From Dastarcus helophoroides (Eukaryota; Arthropoda; Insecta; Coleoptera; Bothrideridae), in assembly GCA_028583605.1 (NCBI GenBank), contig CM053326.1:34938931-35002930 (forward strand): a stretch of DNA of 64,000 nt, given 5' to 3'. Positions 26,501-38,500 of the stretch are shown piece after piece. The notes below the pieces were generated by a model. That model saw only the letters and a program-made list of their open reading frames with translations, searched no databases and had not been told where the DNA came from. The position numbers and the translations under genes are program-made. Position 1 is the first letter of the stretch, and every line of letters begins with the position of its first letter.

Positions 26501-29500
26501 TTAATCTCAAAATTCGACTTTAGTCTCAAAATTTCGAAAGGTCAACTATTTTTCACAAATTCAAAATTTTTATAAAATTAAACTTAAAACGACCTTTTTT
26601 GAAAAACTCTGACCTTTAAGGTAAACTAATTCCTTATTATTCTTAAAATTGAAATTTAAAATTCAAAATTAACAAATTTTTTAAACGAGTTTTTGCTCGA
26701 AATTTAGACTACTAAATCTCATTACTTTTTTCTAAAATTTCGACTTTGAAATTAAAATATTCAAGAATATTTCTTGAAATTTTTGATTCTCTTTAAAAGC
26801 TTTAACTTTTTTCTCCAATAAAAATCTAGTTCAACTTGAGAGTTATTTTTTTGCAAAAATGTTATATTTTAATCGACTTTTGTTAAAGAATTCGACTTAA
26901 TAACAAAATTTCGATTGCAATCTTAAAATTTCGAGTTTAATCTTGAATTAATATTATGACTAGTTTTCCTACATTTTTTTCCTAAAACGATCTTTCTCTA
27001 AAAATGTTCACTCTTGAGACTTCGACTTTCATCTAAAAATTTCCAATTTAAGCTCTACATTTTATGAATTTTAATTTTCGTCTGTTGTGGATGGAAAACC
27101 TACAATATTTTTTGAATTTCAGGTGTTTATAAGATATTGCAAATTTGCCTCAAAGTTTCAAGTTTAAAATGTTTTAACTAACATTTTCACTCGAAATTTA
27201 GAGAAACTTTAGTTTTATAAATTTCAGTTCTTAAAATTTCAATTTTTTTCTGAAAGGTTCCAGTTTAAACTGGACATTTTTTGCTTCAATGATTCTTATT
27301 ATTGTAGAACGAAATTTTCCCCAAAAATTAAAACCTATCCTTGTTTAAAAAGGCTGTTCATCGCCTTCTATCGTTGTTTCCGCATCCTACTCGCAATGCT
27401 TTGAAGGCATAATAGGGGTGGTTGTCCTTTGTGAGTGAGTTGAACTTAAAAAGTTAGATCGTTGTCGTTGTAAGATAATTTTAAATATTTAATTACAAAT
27501 ATGTCAAATTAGTAATTTTATCAAATCTTATACATATGATAAATACAACGAAAGAGAAAAGACAAAAAGAACGAAACAAAGAAAAAAATTAGCGGCTTTT
27601 ATCCAATTTAAGCCGAAAATTGAAGGAAAAAATCTATATTCATAAAAAAATATTCTAGGAAAATAAACTTAAAGTTTAGATGAGAGGAGGGAAAATCTAA
27701 GTTTACCAAAAACAATTTATCATTCTTGTTTCAATTTGTAATTTCAAAAAATGTACTCGTGCTAAATTTTTGAAATTCCAAAAAATTTGGGATTTCTAAG
27801 ATAATTTTGTGGAACGGACTTGTCCTTGGTTATCCTTCAAAAAATAATAAACGCATCTTGACCCCTGAAAATGTGAAAAAAAAGAAAGATTAAAAAACAC
27901 AACAATAGTTGCATGTACGTTCGGATGCGGTCGATTATGCCCGAAGTAAATATTCTCAGTATATAAGGGTTAATTTTAGGATTAGGTATTAGTATATCTC
28001 TGAAGATGGTAGCCTTGCTATCGAAATGCGTCAGAGGAACTATTGTTGTCTTTTTTAATCTCTCCTGGTTTCAGGGGACAAGATCTGTTTATCTTGTTTT
28101 ATAAAATCATTGTCGCTTTAAGGTCGAATTGGCAGATAAAAAACTAAAATTTCAAATTCAAACTCAAATAAAAATCTAATTTTCGAGAAAGAGACGAAAT
28201 TTATATTAAAACTCTTCGTATAAATTTCCAAATAAAAGCCGAAATGTCAAAAATAATTCAAATTTCAAAAAGAAAAAATTAGGCAGTCGTTAGTCCTGGA
28301 GACAGCCGACAGAAGTAAAAACTTAAAACTAGGAAATAACAGATTAGTTATCGTCACTTCAGCTTACTCAATTAAAATGCTGACAAATGTTGCCGACAAG
28401 TATACAGTAAAAAATTGATGGACTTCGTCCATCTCATTCAAGTCGCAATATAAGAGTAAAGGTAACGACATATTCAGGAAATGTTTTTGAATACACAGAT
28501 AAACAAGCATTGTCAGTGTTTACTATTTCGCATGTCGTATATAAAAAGGAGAAATTTTTCAGTAAATATTAATTTCATTGCATTGTACATATTTACTGCT
28601 TCGATTAGCTTTCAATCATTCATAGTACTACAAAGTTGCATAAACAGCTAAATTGTATATTTACATTTTGAAAGCTTAGCCCAAGTTGAAAAAAATCATG
28701 GAATAATAACAAATTGAATCGCATCATACAAACGCCAAAGCCAATATTTTCGTTGTTGAGTGATTAACTATGGACCAATTATTTTAAGATTCCCATGGGA
28801 ATCCTTGGCATGGATAACTCTATATATTACTTCGACAGTAAGGTTGGATTTATAACAAATAAAACTGGGGTGGTAGACAACGTTATGTATGAATGTAGCT
28901 TCATTTATAAGAATAACGAATTTTTCAAAGCAATTGCCATTGAAATTGAGAGTAGGTATATTTTATCTATTATTTTAACACAGCTGGTGCCAAAAGCAAA
29001 TCGACAAATTGAAAACAGCTATCGAAGCAGTGAATATTGTTTCAAAAATTATAGAACGACAATCAACTTTATTAAAAACCCAATGGCTTTACGTCGACCT
29101 CAGTTTGGTACTCTATATTTGTTTTTGGCATTGTTTGATAGTTAATAGTTATTTACAGGTAGAAGATGCAACGTATGATCCTAAAACTGGATTTGAAAAA
29201 TATTTTGGAACTTTATCAGATACAGGGGATTATTTATGTTCATTTTCGCGTAATGACGTTTCTGAAACAATTATGTATCTTATAGTGTTTAATCGTAAGT
29301 AAAGTAGGATTATTTTGTTCTGGGTGTTGGTGTTTCGTCCTTCTTTCTGTCCAGTTTTGGTGATGGTACTCTATTGCTTTTATGTGCGTTTGAGTTTAGC
29401 TATGAATTGCTGCAGTGTTGCAAGTAAAATTATACTTTAGTAGTATTTGTTACTTCTTAACTTTCTTTCCAATGATGTTATAGTCGTAATACACGCTTTT

Positions 29501-32500
29501 ATTTTGAATATCAACTATGTTAATACTTAAAACTATTTTGTCATACACTCAATCATCTTTCTAAGATTGAGTATTGCAGCATCTTTTCACTGCAGTGCCA
29601 CTTTTTCATGTCAATAAAATAAAATCATGTTACCTTTTAGAAATAACCAATTCCCTGCCAAAACCTTTGCTTACTAAAGTTAATGAATCACACAGCGAAA
29701 TCGGAAAACCAATTAATCTAAAGTGTCAAATTAAAACTTTATCTCATGTAACGATCAGTTGGACAACACCTTCGGGAAGGATTGATGTGAGTATAGTAAT
29801 AAAATAAATGTTACAAAATGTGATAATATTAGTTTTCATAAGGCTTCAAGAATGAATATTTCCTTCATGGAACGTTCAAAAGATAACGAAATGATTTCAC
29901 AAAAATTGACTATACCCCAAGCAACAATGGAAGACCAGGGTACCTACAAATGCAGTGTCACGGACAACCAAGACCATTCTACTGAGGCTTCCATTGATAT
30001 AAAAGTTTATGGTACTTGAACAAAGCAACTTTTTGTTTAATTAATTAATCTTGCTTTTTTTCAGCTGCCGGAGAACATTTTGTAAAGTTATCCGAAGAAA
30101 ATAACGCGATGGTTATATCACAAGAAGCAGGTAAACCAGTCCAATGGAATATTGACGTTGATGGTCACCCGTTGCCAAAATTAAGATGGTGAGTAACTAA
30201 CTACATTATATATTGGTAATTCAACGAAAATTATCCAATACAGGAAAAATAACGAGAATAAAACAATAGAAGTTGGCGAAACCTATAAATATGAAGTGCA
30301 CCTGAGCCCGCGAGTTGCCTTTTTAAAAATCAAAAATGTAACTCTCTCGGACCATGGCAATTACACTTTATTCGCAGATAATGGTTTCGATAAGGAATCT
30401 TTGGAATTATTTCTTAACGTAACAGGCAAACCCGAAATTAGCATCGAGATGGACGATTTTCATCTAATCGATGTACCAAGTAAGGTGACGTGCGTTGTTA
30501 GAGCGAACCCACCCCCTGAAATATTTTTGGAGCATAAGGACTGCCAAGACCACAGTTGTCAGTTTCAAGCAGTATGTATAAAAGATTGTCTGACTTATGA
30601 AGTCTAATACATTATTTTGTTTTTAGATTGAAGATTTGTATATGCAGCAACGACATATTTTATACAAGGCGACAGTTCACTTAAAAGCATCACATTCCGG
30701 AATTGTCAGATGCACTGCGAGGAATCGTAAAGGGGAATCCAGTTCAACGGCTGGATTTTTTGTATCAGGTATTTTCTCTAACCATAAGGATTAATCGTAA
30801 CGATTATACATTTATATCATCACTAACATAAACTTCGCAAAATGTAATTTCAAATCCAAGAAGCAGTTCCAAAAATTTAATAAATCTAGCAAAAGTTTTT
30901 TTCTGGGAGAAGTCATTTATTACTTTATTTGTGTGCTACCGACATTATGTTTGAAGAATATCGTTACTGGTGGTATATTTGTCTATTTATGTAACTGCAT
31001 TGCTTGAGCGGTATTCTTTATTTTCTAATTTTTAATGGAGATTGTGGCTCTCACGACCTCTGCCAAGTATCATTGCTGTCATGATGTCAAATCAGAAGAT
31101 AAAACATTGTATTCTTTAAGTAAAGCTTCCCGAGATTAGTGAGGAGCCTTGCCTAAAACTAGCTACCCGTGGCCGATCACATTATCGGTGTGCTCATGTT
31201 TTATGTAAAACCGTAGATGAGTGACTGAAAAACCGAGTGTCATTATAATCTGTATTCAAAAACAAAATCATTTGCCGAATTCCATCAGCTGATTAAATTC
31301 ATATGCAGTAGATATGCTAGGCTCAAAATCCCATGCTTTTTATTATGGAGTTGTTCATTTTGAAATTTTTGTCTCAGATGGAGATCAGCTAAAACCAACT
31401 GCTCTGGACCTTGATATACTATCATCAGCGTCTTGTATAATATTGATGAAATGATTTTTCTTGTTGCTTATTGTTATGTGGAAATTTTTCCAACTTGTCA
31501 CAATTATCAGCTTTGTAATTCCCAAAAGAGTTTCGCGTAACTCTTAACAAATGGTGACAAGCTTTCTTTTCCACAACATTAAGAGAACAAGTGAAGTCCT
31601 TCTTGAGTTTTGAATTTGGAGGTCGGCAAAAAGAAAGTGCATAGCTTTTTCATATTTACAGTAGTGAAAGCATATTTAAGCAATCACTGTCTTCGTTCCA
31701 AACCATCAAGTACTTTCATTTATATTTTGATAAAAAATGACGGAAGAAAGATTTGCTTCTGGTGGGTGATGATTTCTAAACAACTATCATAGATTCTCTT
31801 TCATATTATTTTGAACCAATCATTTCATTTTCGCTTAGAAAGCCTTAGGGGATTCAACAACATTCTCATGGACAGAAATGTCTTCTCTATGAGATTTGAT
31901 TATCACTCAATGATTTGATATAACTATCCTAGAAATATCTCAGAAACCGGACTTTATTTGTGAAGCTAAAAAGTACTTTACGTCCTTTAGCTACTCATTC
32001 TCTAATTATACCAGCACTGGAGTTTTGTTCTCATGTCTGTAGTTCAACCCCAAACCTCACATTGGCTCTTTTAGATTCAATTGCAATTCAGAATTGCAGT
32101 TTTCCTCATTGATGATGAAATTTTGATGAATTCTCTCTCCAGACACTAGCGCACAGGCGAACGGTTGGTGATTATCTGTTTTCTGTAAGAACTTTTATGA
32201 GAGATGTTCGCCTAACTCAAGGGGACGGCAAACTTTAAACCGAAAGAGCCAGCAGCAATAAAAAAATTGATTTTGTGAATTTCAAAGAGCCACAAATTTT
32301 TATTTCTTTTACATTTTATTTAAAAATTAAATCAGACAAATCAGACAAAATATGGGAGATATACTTTTTTGACTCATGTAGTTAAATGAAAATATATTCA
32401 GCCCAAAAGACTTTTTATTTCTCAAAATTTAGGCCTTTACGTCAAAATTTACCCTTTTTCTCACAATTTCGACTTTTTTAACTCTTCTCTATATTAGTCT

Positions 32501-35500
32501 TCTTTTTTAATATCTGTTTTCTTCCTAAAATTAAACTTACCCCAAATCTTCCTTTCTTGTCAAAACTCGACAATTTGTGAAAATATGTACTTTTTTCTAC
32601 TTCGATTCGACTTATTTTTCAAAAATTCATCTTTTGTTGATTTTTTAATAAAAAAGTTAAAATTTAAAGTAATTGGAGATGTTAAGTAAACTAGTTTTTA
32701 AAGACCTCAATCTTTTTTCCAAAGTTTTCTTTTTTCGAAATTTGGATCTATTTTCAAATCTCACTTTTTTCCAAAATTACATGTTTTCGACTTTTGTTCT
32801 AAATTGCGCCTTTTTTCTAAAGCTTTCTACATTCCTTTTAAAATTCGTCCTTTTACCAAATTTTGGCATTTCCCCAAAATTGACTTTTACTAAAACATTT
32901 AAACTTTTATTTATTTTCTACAAATTTGAACTTGTTACGCAAAATTCGTTTTTTTTTTTTTTGAAATTTCGATTTTTAAAATTCGACATTTTCTGTAATC
33001 TGCGATTTTTTCGACGAAAGTTACATATTTTCAAAATGTTTGACTTAATCTCATAATTTGACTTTCTCTGGGAAATTTTGACCTTCAAACCTAAACACTT
33101 TTCTCGAAATTTTTATATTCTTTTTAAAATTCATCCGTTTTCCAAATGGAGCCATTTTGCCCAAATATTGAATTTTACTTTTTACTAAGCATTTAAACTT
33201 TTGTTTCTTTTCTACAAATTTGGACTTGTTTTTCTAAATTCGGTTTTTTTCGAAATTTTGATGAGATAATAAGCCTTGTATATACGAATATATACAAGTT
33301 TATTACGATGCAATTGAAATCTAATTTCATTAGAATCTAATGAAAATTAGACTGCAATTGCAAAGTTCACGTAGATGAGGCAAAGCTTGTATCACGGGCT
33401 GCATCGCAACATCCATAGATACAAACGTCCTCGGCGTGACTTTACTTTCATCTAGTTTTGACAAATGACCAATTAAATGTTCTGTAATTAAACAGTTAAA
33501 CGTGCTTAAAATTGAAAATATGTACAACCGCAACCATAGACTAGTTTCGGCCTTCCTTGGCCTCGTCAGCATGGTACGGTGGTTGTATACACTTCCAATT
33601 TAAAGCCGTTAGTCAGTCGTATAAGTACCCAAGAGAGCAAACCTCCATCGGGTGACTTGTAACTGACTTTTAACTGTTTATTACGCAAACATTTTCGCTA
33701 CATGCTAATTGAAGCATTACTCTCTGCTGAGATAATAAGCCTTGTATATACGAATATATACAAGTTTATTACGATGCAATTGAAATCCAGTTTCATTAGA
33801 ATCTAACGAAAATTAGACTGCAATTGCAAAGTTCACGTAGATGAGGCAAAGGTTGTATCACGGGCTGCATCGCAACATCCATAGATACAAACGTCCTCGG
33901 CGTGACTTTACTTTCATCTAGTTTTGACAAATGACCAATTAAATGTTCTTGACTTAAAATTCGGCATTTTATTGTTTGTGCTAACTGCGATTTTTTCGAC
34001 GAGATTCGTCAAGTTTCAAAATGTTTAACTTAATCTCAAAATTTTATTTTTTTTCTTAAAATTTGACCTTCAGTTAAAGTTCAACATTTTTTTCGAAACT
34101 GGAAGTTGTATCAACATTGTCTTTTCTTTCGAAATTATTTTATCAATTCTATCAAAATTCGAATTTTTCCTAATATTTCGAGTTTTTTTAATTCGTGTTG
34201 TTCTCGAAATTTCAAATTTATTCTCAAAATTTAACTTTCTCTGGAAAAATGCATTTTTTTTATTTTCTTCTTCTCTGAAAGACTTCGACTTCTGAAAAAG
34301 TTCAACAATTTTTTTTAAGATTTTAATTTTTACAATTTTTCACAAAATTTAAATTTGTCTAAACAGTTTAGGTTTTTAAATTTGTTCTGCGAATTTCAAT
34401 CTATTGTCAAAATTTGAAGCCTTTTTTCTAAAATTTTCTTTTTTTGGAAACTTTTGACTAATTCATTTTTTTCAAAATTAAGCTTTTTCTAGAAATGTCA
34501 ATCTTAATTTCGACGAAATTTATCTATCTCCAAATCACAAAATTTGATTTTTTTTCTTAAAATTTGGCTTTACCTCGGAAATTTTGACCATTTTTTAAAA
34601 TTTCATACTTTTCTCAAAACTGAAAGTTTTATCGACATTCTTTTTTCTTTCGAAATTATTTTACCAATTTTCTCAAAATTCAAATTTATCAGAAAATTTG
34701 GATTTTTTTTAATTGTCTTGTTTTAGAAATTCTCTGGAAAATTTCAAATTTTTTGTCGAAATTTCGGTCTTTTATTAAAATTTTAACTTTTTCCTTGAAA
34801 TTTTTCCTAAAATTTGACTTTTTTCGTCTTCCCTGAAAATCTTCGACTTTTTTAAGGTTCGACAATTTTTTTTCAGCTTCCAGTTAGTTTTTACAACTTT
34901 TCTTTTTGATATTTATAGTTTTTCAAAAAATTCAAATTTGTATAAAAATCTCAGGTTTTTAATTTTTTATGGGTTTTAATCTACTGTCGAAATTCGACTC
35001 TTTTTATCTAAAATTTGACCTTTTTTTTGAGAACTTTTGATAAATTCATTTTTTTCGAAATCTCTTCCTTTTTCCCAATTTGTTCGAAATCTCTTCCTTT
35101 TTCTCAATTTTTTCGACGTTTTTTTATCTCAATTTATTCGAAATACCTTCATTTTTCTCGATTTTTTCGAAGTCTCTTTTTCTCAATTTATTCGAAATAT
35201 CTTTCTTTTTCTGAAAATTCGCCACTTTCTGGAAATTTCAGCTTTTATTTCGATATTTGCTGTTTCTGTAAATTTAGATGTTTTTTCTCACAAAAGTAAT
35301 TCAACTTTTTTTCGCGAAATTTCAAGGCTGTAGAAAATTTACAAATAAAAAAGTAAAAATCATGACAAAAATATTTTTTTAGTAATTTCAACTCCCAAAA
35401 TTGGTCTTTTTCTAGACATTTCAAATTCATGTGTTTTTCCAAAATGTTAATACAAATTAAGCAAAAATTTCGGAAAAATACTTCTTGAAATTTTAGCAAA

Positions 35501-38500
35501 ACGTAAAAATTCCTAGAAAAGTATTTTTGGAAATTTCACTTTTGTAGATCACTTGTTCAATGAGTACTTATTTTCTGAGTGTCTGTCCATTCAAGCTTTT
35601 TAGAAGAATTTAAGGAGCCACAATTGTGTTTTAAAAGAGCCGCATGAGGCTCGCGAGCCCCGGTTTGCCGACCCCTGGCCTAACTAATAGGTTTATCTCC
35701 CCCCAGCAGCAACACTCCTAAAGCATACAAGACATTAAATTCCTGTGCTGTCCATCTTGGCACAGAAAGACCTATCTATGAAGATTATTTTTTTCTGTAT
35801 AACTCCAAACTATGGAATTTGTCACCAAGCAGAATTGCCATTTATCTTTATTTCCGCCTCCTACTTGCAGTGACCCAAGGTAATAATAAAAGAGTATTTT
35901 GGGTATCCACTTTGTTTCCCAAACCAGAGTTGAATCTTTGCTGCGAGTTCCCAATCTTATCTTATTTGGAATTATTTGCCTTTCTATCTATATGTAAATT
36001 CTAATTGTACTTTTTAATTATTAAGACGAAAAAAGTAAACGTACCTCATAAGTGGTTCATATTAATAAAATAATATATATTTTGTCCTTCAAGTTTCCTG
36101 CAAATAGATAATAATCCATCGTGAGTAATTAAAAATTTTATCGTCAAATGATTGAAACCAAAAGCCGTAATTATGACCTTTACTAATGAACTCGGCAATA
36201 TTAAAGCATCTTATGATAGTATAATTTCTTATCATTTGGTAAAAAAAAAATCCCACAGGAAAAAGTGAACCATCAATACTTAACCTTTTCAATTCCAATT
36301 CCCCTTTTAGATGTTGAAAATGGTTTTGACATCTACGGAATCGACGAGTCTGTTAACTACAATAAAGAAACGGGAAACATAGTCATAGCCAAAGGAGAAA
36401 CTTTTATGGCATCTTGTGGAGCTTCCATAAGCAATTATACCAACGACATTAAGTGGTTCTACGATGCTCAACCAATTGATGCGAGCAAAACCAGTTAGTC
36501 TATTGCACTTGGATCAATTTAACCGTATTTACTTATAAACTTTTAGGACCCACTGTGGAAGTAACTAACACAAAATATAGTAACAGAATTACTTTAAAGA
36601 TTGACAAAGTCTCTGAAGGTGATTCCGGAATATACAGCTGCCAGGTTCTAGATAAAGATTACGAATATAAATACAAGAATATTTCCCTGACGGTCTCAGG
36701 TAAAATATATTGAAAAAGTAGAAACTGAGAATTTCAAAAAATTACCCATTTTGGAACATGCTTTAACTCAAATTCTTTTTTTAGATTCATTTGCCCCTAA
36801 ACTAATAGCTTCAAACCTGAACGATACTGTCGCAATGGATTTTCCAGATAAACTAGAATTGTACTGTATCATAGAGGGTTTACCAAAACCAACAATCTTC
36901 TGGGAGAAAGTAAAACTTATTTTATCACATTAAAACTTCTAAACCAAACAACTCAATATTGTAGGATGGAGAATTTTTCAATCCATCTGGAAACAGAATC
37001 CTAATAACAGATGATCACCAGAGGCTAATGTTTGCAAAAACAAACCAAAACGACGAAGGTGTTTATTCCTGTCATGGTAGAAATAAAATTGGCGCCGTTG
37101 CCAAATCTGTAAATGTTACCTTTAAAAGTGAGTTGCAAAACTTCCATGAAGCAGTATAATTAACCAGGAATATTTCAGACAAGCCCACTTACCTCATATA
37201 CATTATTGTTATAAGCATTTTGCTCATTGTCGTAATCGTTTCTGCAATCATCATCTGTTTAAAAACTAAGAAACAAAGAGTAAGTTCTGGGAGATATTTG
37301 CTGCGAAGAAATATCCAAAGTTGTTGTTTCAGTCATTACAACTCGCTCTACGAAACGCCGGTCTGTACAACTTTGCTGAAGGAGAGGTGGAAAAAGTAAA
37401 CCCAGAATTAGGAATAGACGATCAAGCAGAATTACTACCATATGATACAAAATGGGAGTTCCCTATATCCAAGTTGAAGCTTGGTTGGTTTTCTAAAAAA
37501 AAACAACTGTCTTGTTATTCACGTTGGCGTATTTTTTAGGAAAACAACTAGGAGCTGGAGCATTTGGAATAGTTATGAGAGGTGAAGCCAAAGGAATCAA
37601 AGATGATGAAGAAGTCACCACAGTTGCTGTGAAAATGGTAAAAAGAACCGCCGATGATGCCACTATAAAAGCATTAGCGTCAGAATTGAAAATCATGGTA
37701 CATCTTGGAAACACTTAAATGTTGTTAACTTGTTAGGTGCCTGCACGCAAAAAGTTGTGAAGAGTAAGTTAAGTTTCAGTTCTTTCCAGTTACCTATTTC
37801 TAATACCTACAATTATAGAGGAGCTTCTTGTCATAGTGGAATACTGTAGGTATGGAAATCTGCACAATTACCTATTCAGACATCGAATGAGTTTTATCGA
37901 TCAACGAGATGTTAAAACAGATCAAATTGATTTCAACATCGGTCAAGAGATATTAAGTAGAAGTTATTCTGTGACTAGCAATAGGAGGTAAATTTATTAC
38001 TTTACTAATTTCATTTTCTGGCTTTTTTTGCCAATAAACCGTAATTATTCAGTTGATTCCGCGATGTTTAAATAATAAACGGTGTTGGTAATTTAACATA
38101 TTTATTATAGCAACAATCAGTCACCTTTGCTCAAATATGCTGCCTTATCATTTTCCAACAGCAGTAGCGGCCCCACCACGCCAAACCACATGGAGGACTA
38201 CAGAGGAGATAATTATGGTGGAGTAACAGCTAAAACAGAGACGACTGTTTTAAGTTTAACACCAACCAGTCAAGGTACTTAGTCATTATGGTACACCATA
38301 TTTTATTAAATATAAGAACTTGTCATTTTTGCAGACAGAAACTCTACACTATCAATTAATATCGTCTTTTCAATTCTAATTTCGAATTTTAAAGATTTAA
38401 ATTATTTCAATGTTTTTTATTTGTATTAAAAACTAATTAGGTAATATTGATTAGGGATGCAACATCGTTCAAAAAAGCATCGATGTTTGAACATCGATAT

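Larger units (their letters stand above)
33262..33948 (-). mobile_element. Retrozyme-like element: 221-bp direct repeats around a hammerhead ribozyme
   Basis: Two direct repeats, 33262-33482 and 33728-33948, 221 bp each and nearly identical, lie 466 bp apart. The whole is flanked by a 4-bp duplication TTGA (33258-33261 and 33949-33952). Joining the flanks restores typical host array sequence. Each repeat starts with TGAGATAATAAG and has a perfect 10-bp inverted repeat around CGAA (CTTGTATATA). The 245-bp middle holds a hammerhead fold on the - strand. There is no coding capacity. It can be read as a short LTR-type element or as about 1.5 tandem copies of a 466-bp monomer. Confidence 0.8.
32218..35677. 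mobile_element. Non-autonomous hAT element, 3,460 bp, nested in a LINE
   Basis: Ends CAAGGGGACGGCAAAC and GTTTGCCGACCCCTG, flanked by GCCTAACT at 32210-32217 and 35678-35685. It is the reverse-orientation relative of 1455-4904: shared ends, shared GAGCCGCATG motif, and mirrored internal arrays (35050-35220 against 2092-2205). It hosts the retrozyme-like element at 33262-33948. Confidence 0.9.

Noticed and set aside
28984..29107. Possible extra Pvr exon between variants 4b and 4c
   Set aside because: It can be spliced in frame from an alternative donor of 4b and into 4c, but it encodes no Ig pattern (no paired Cys or Trp strand) and is unnecessary, since all three variants join 29641 directly.
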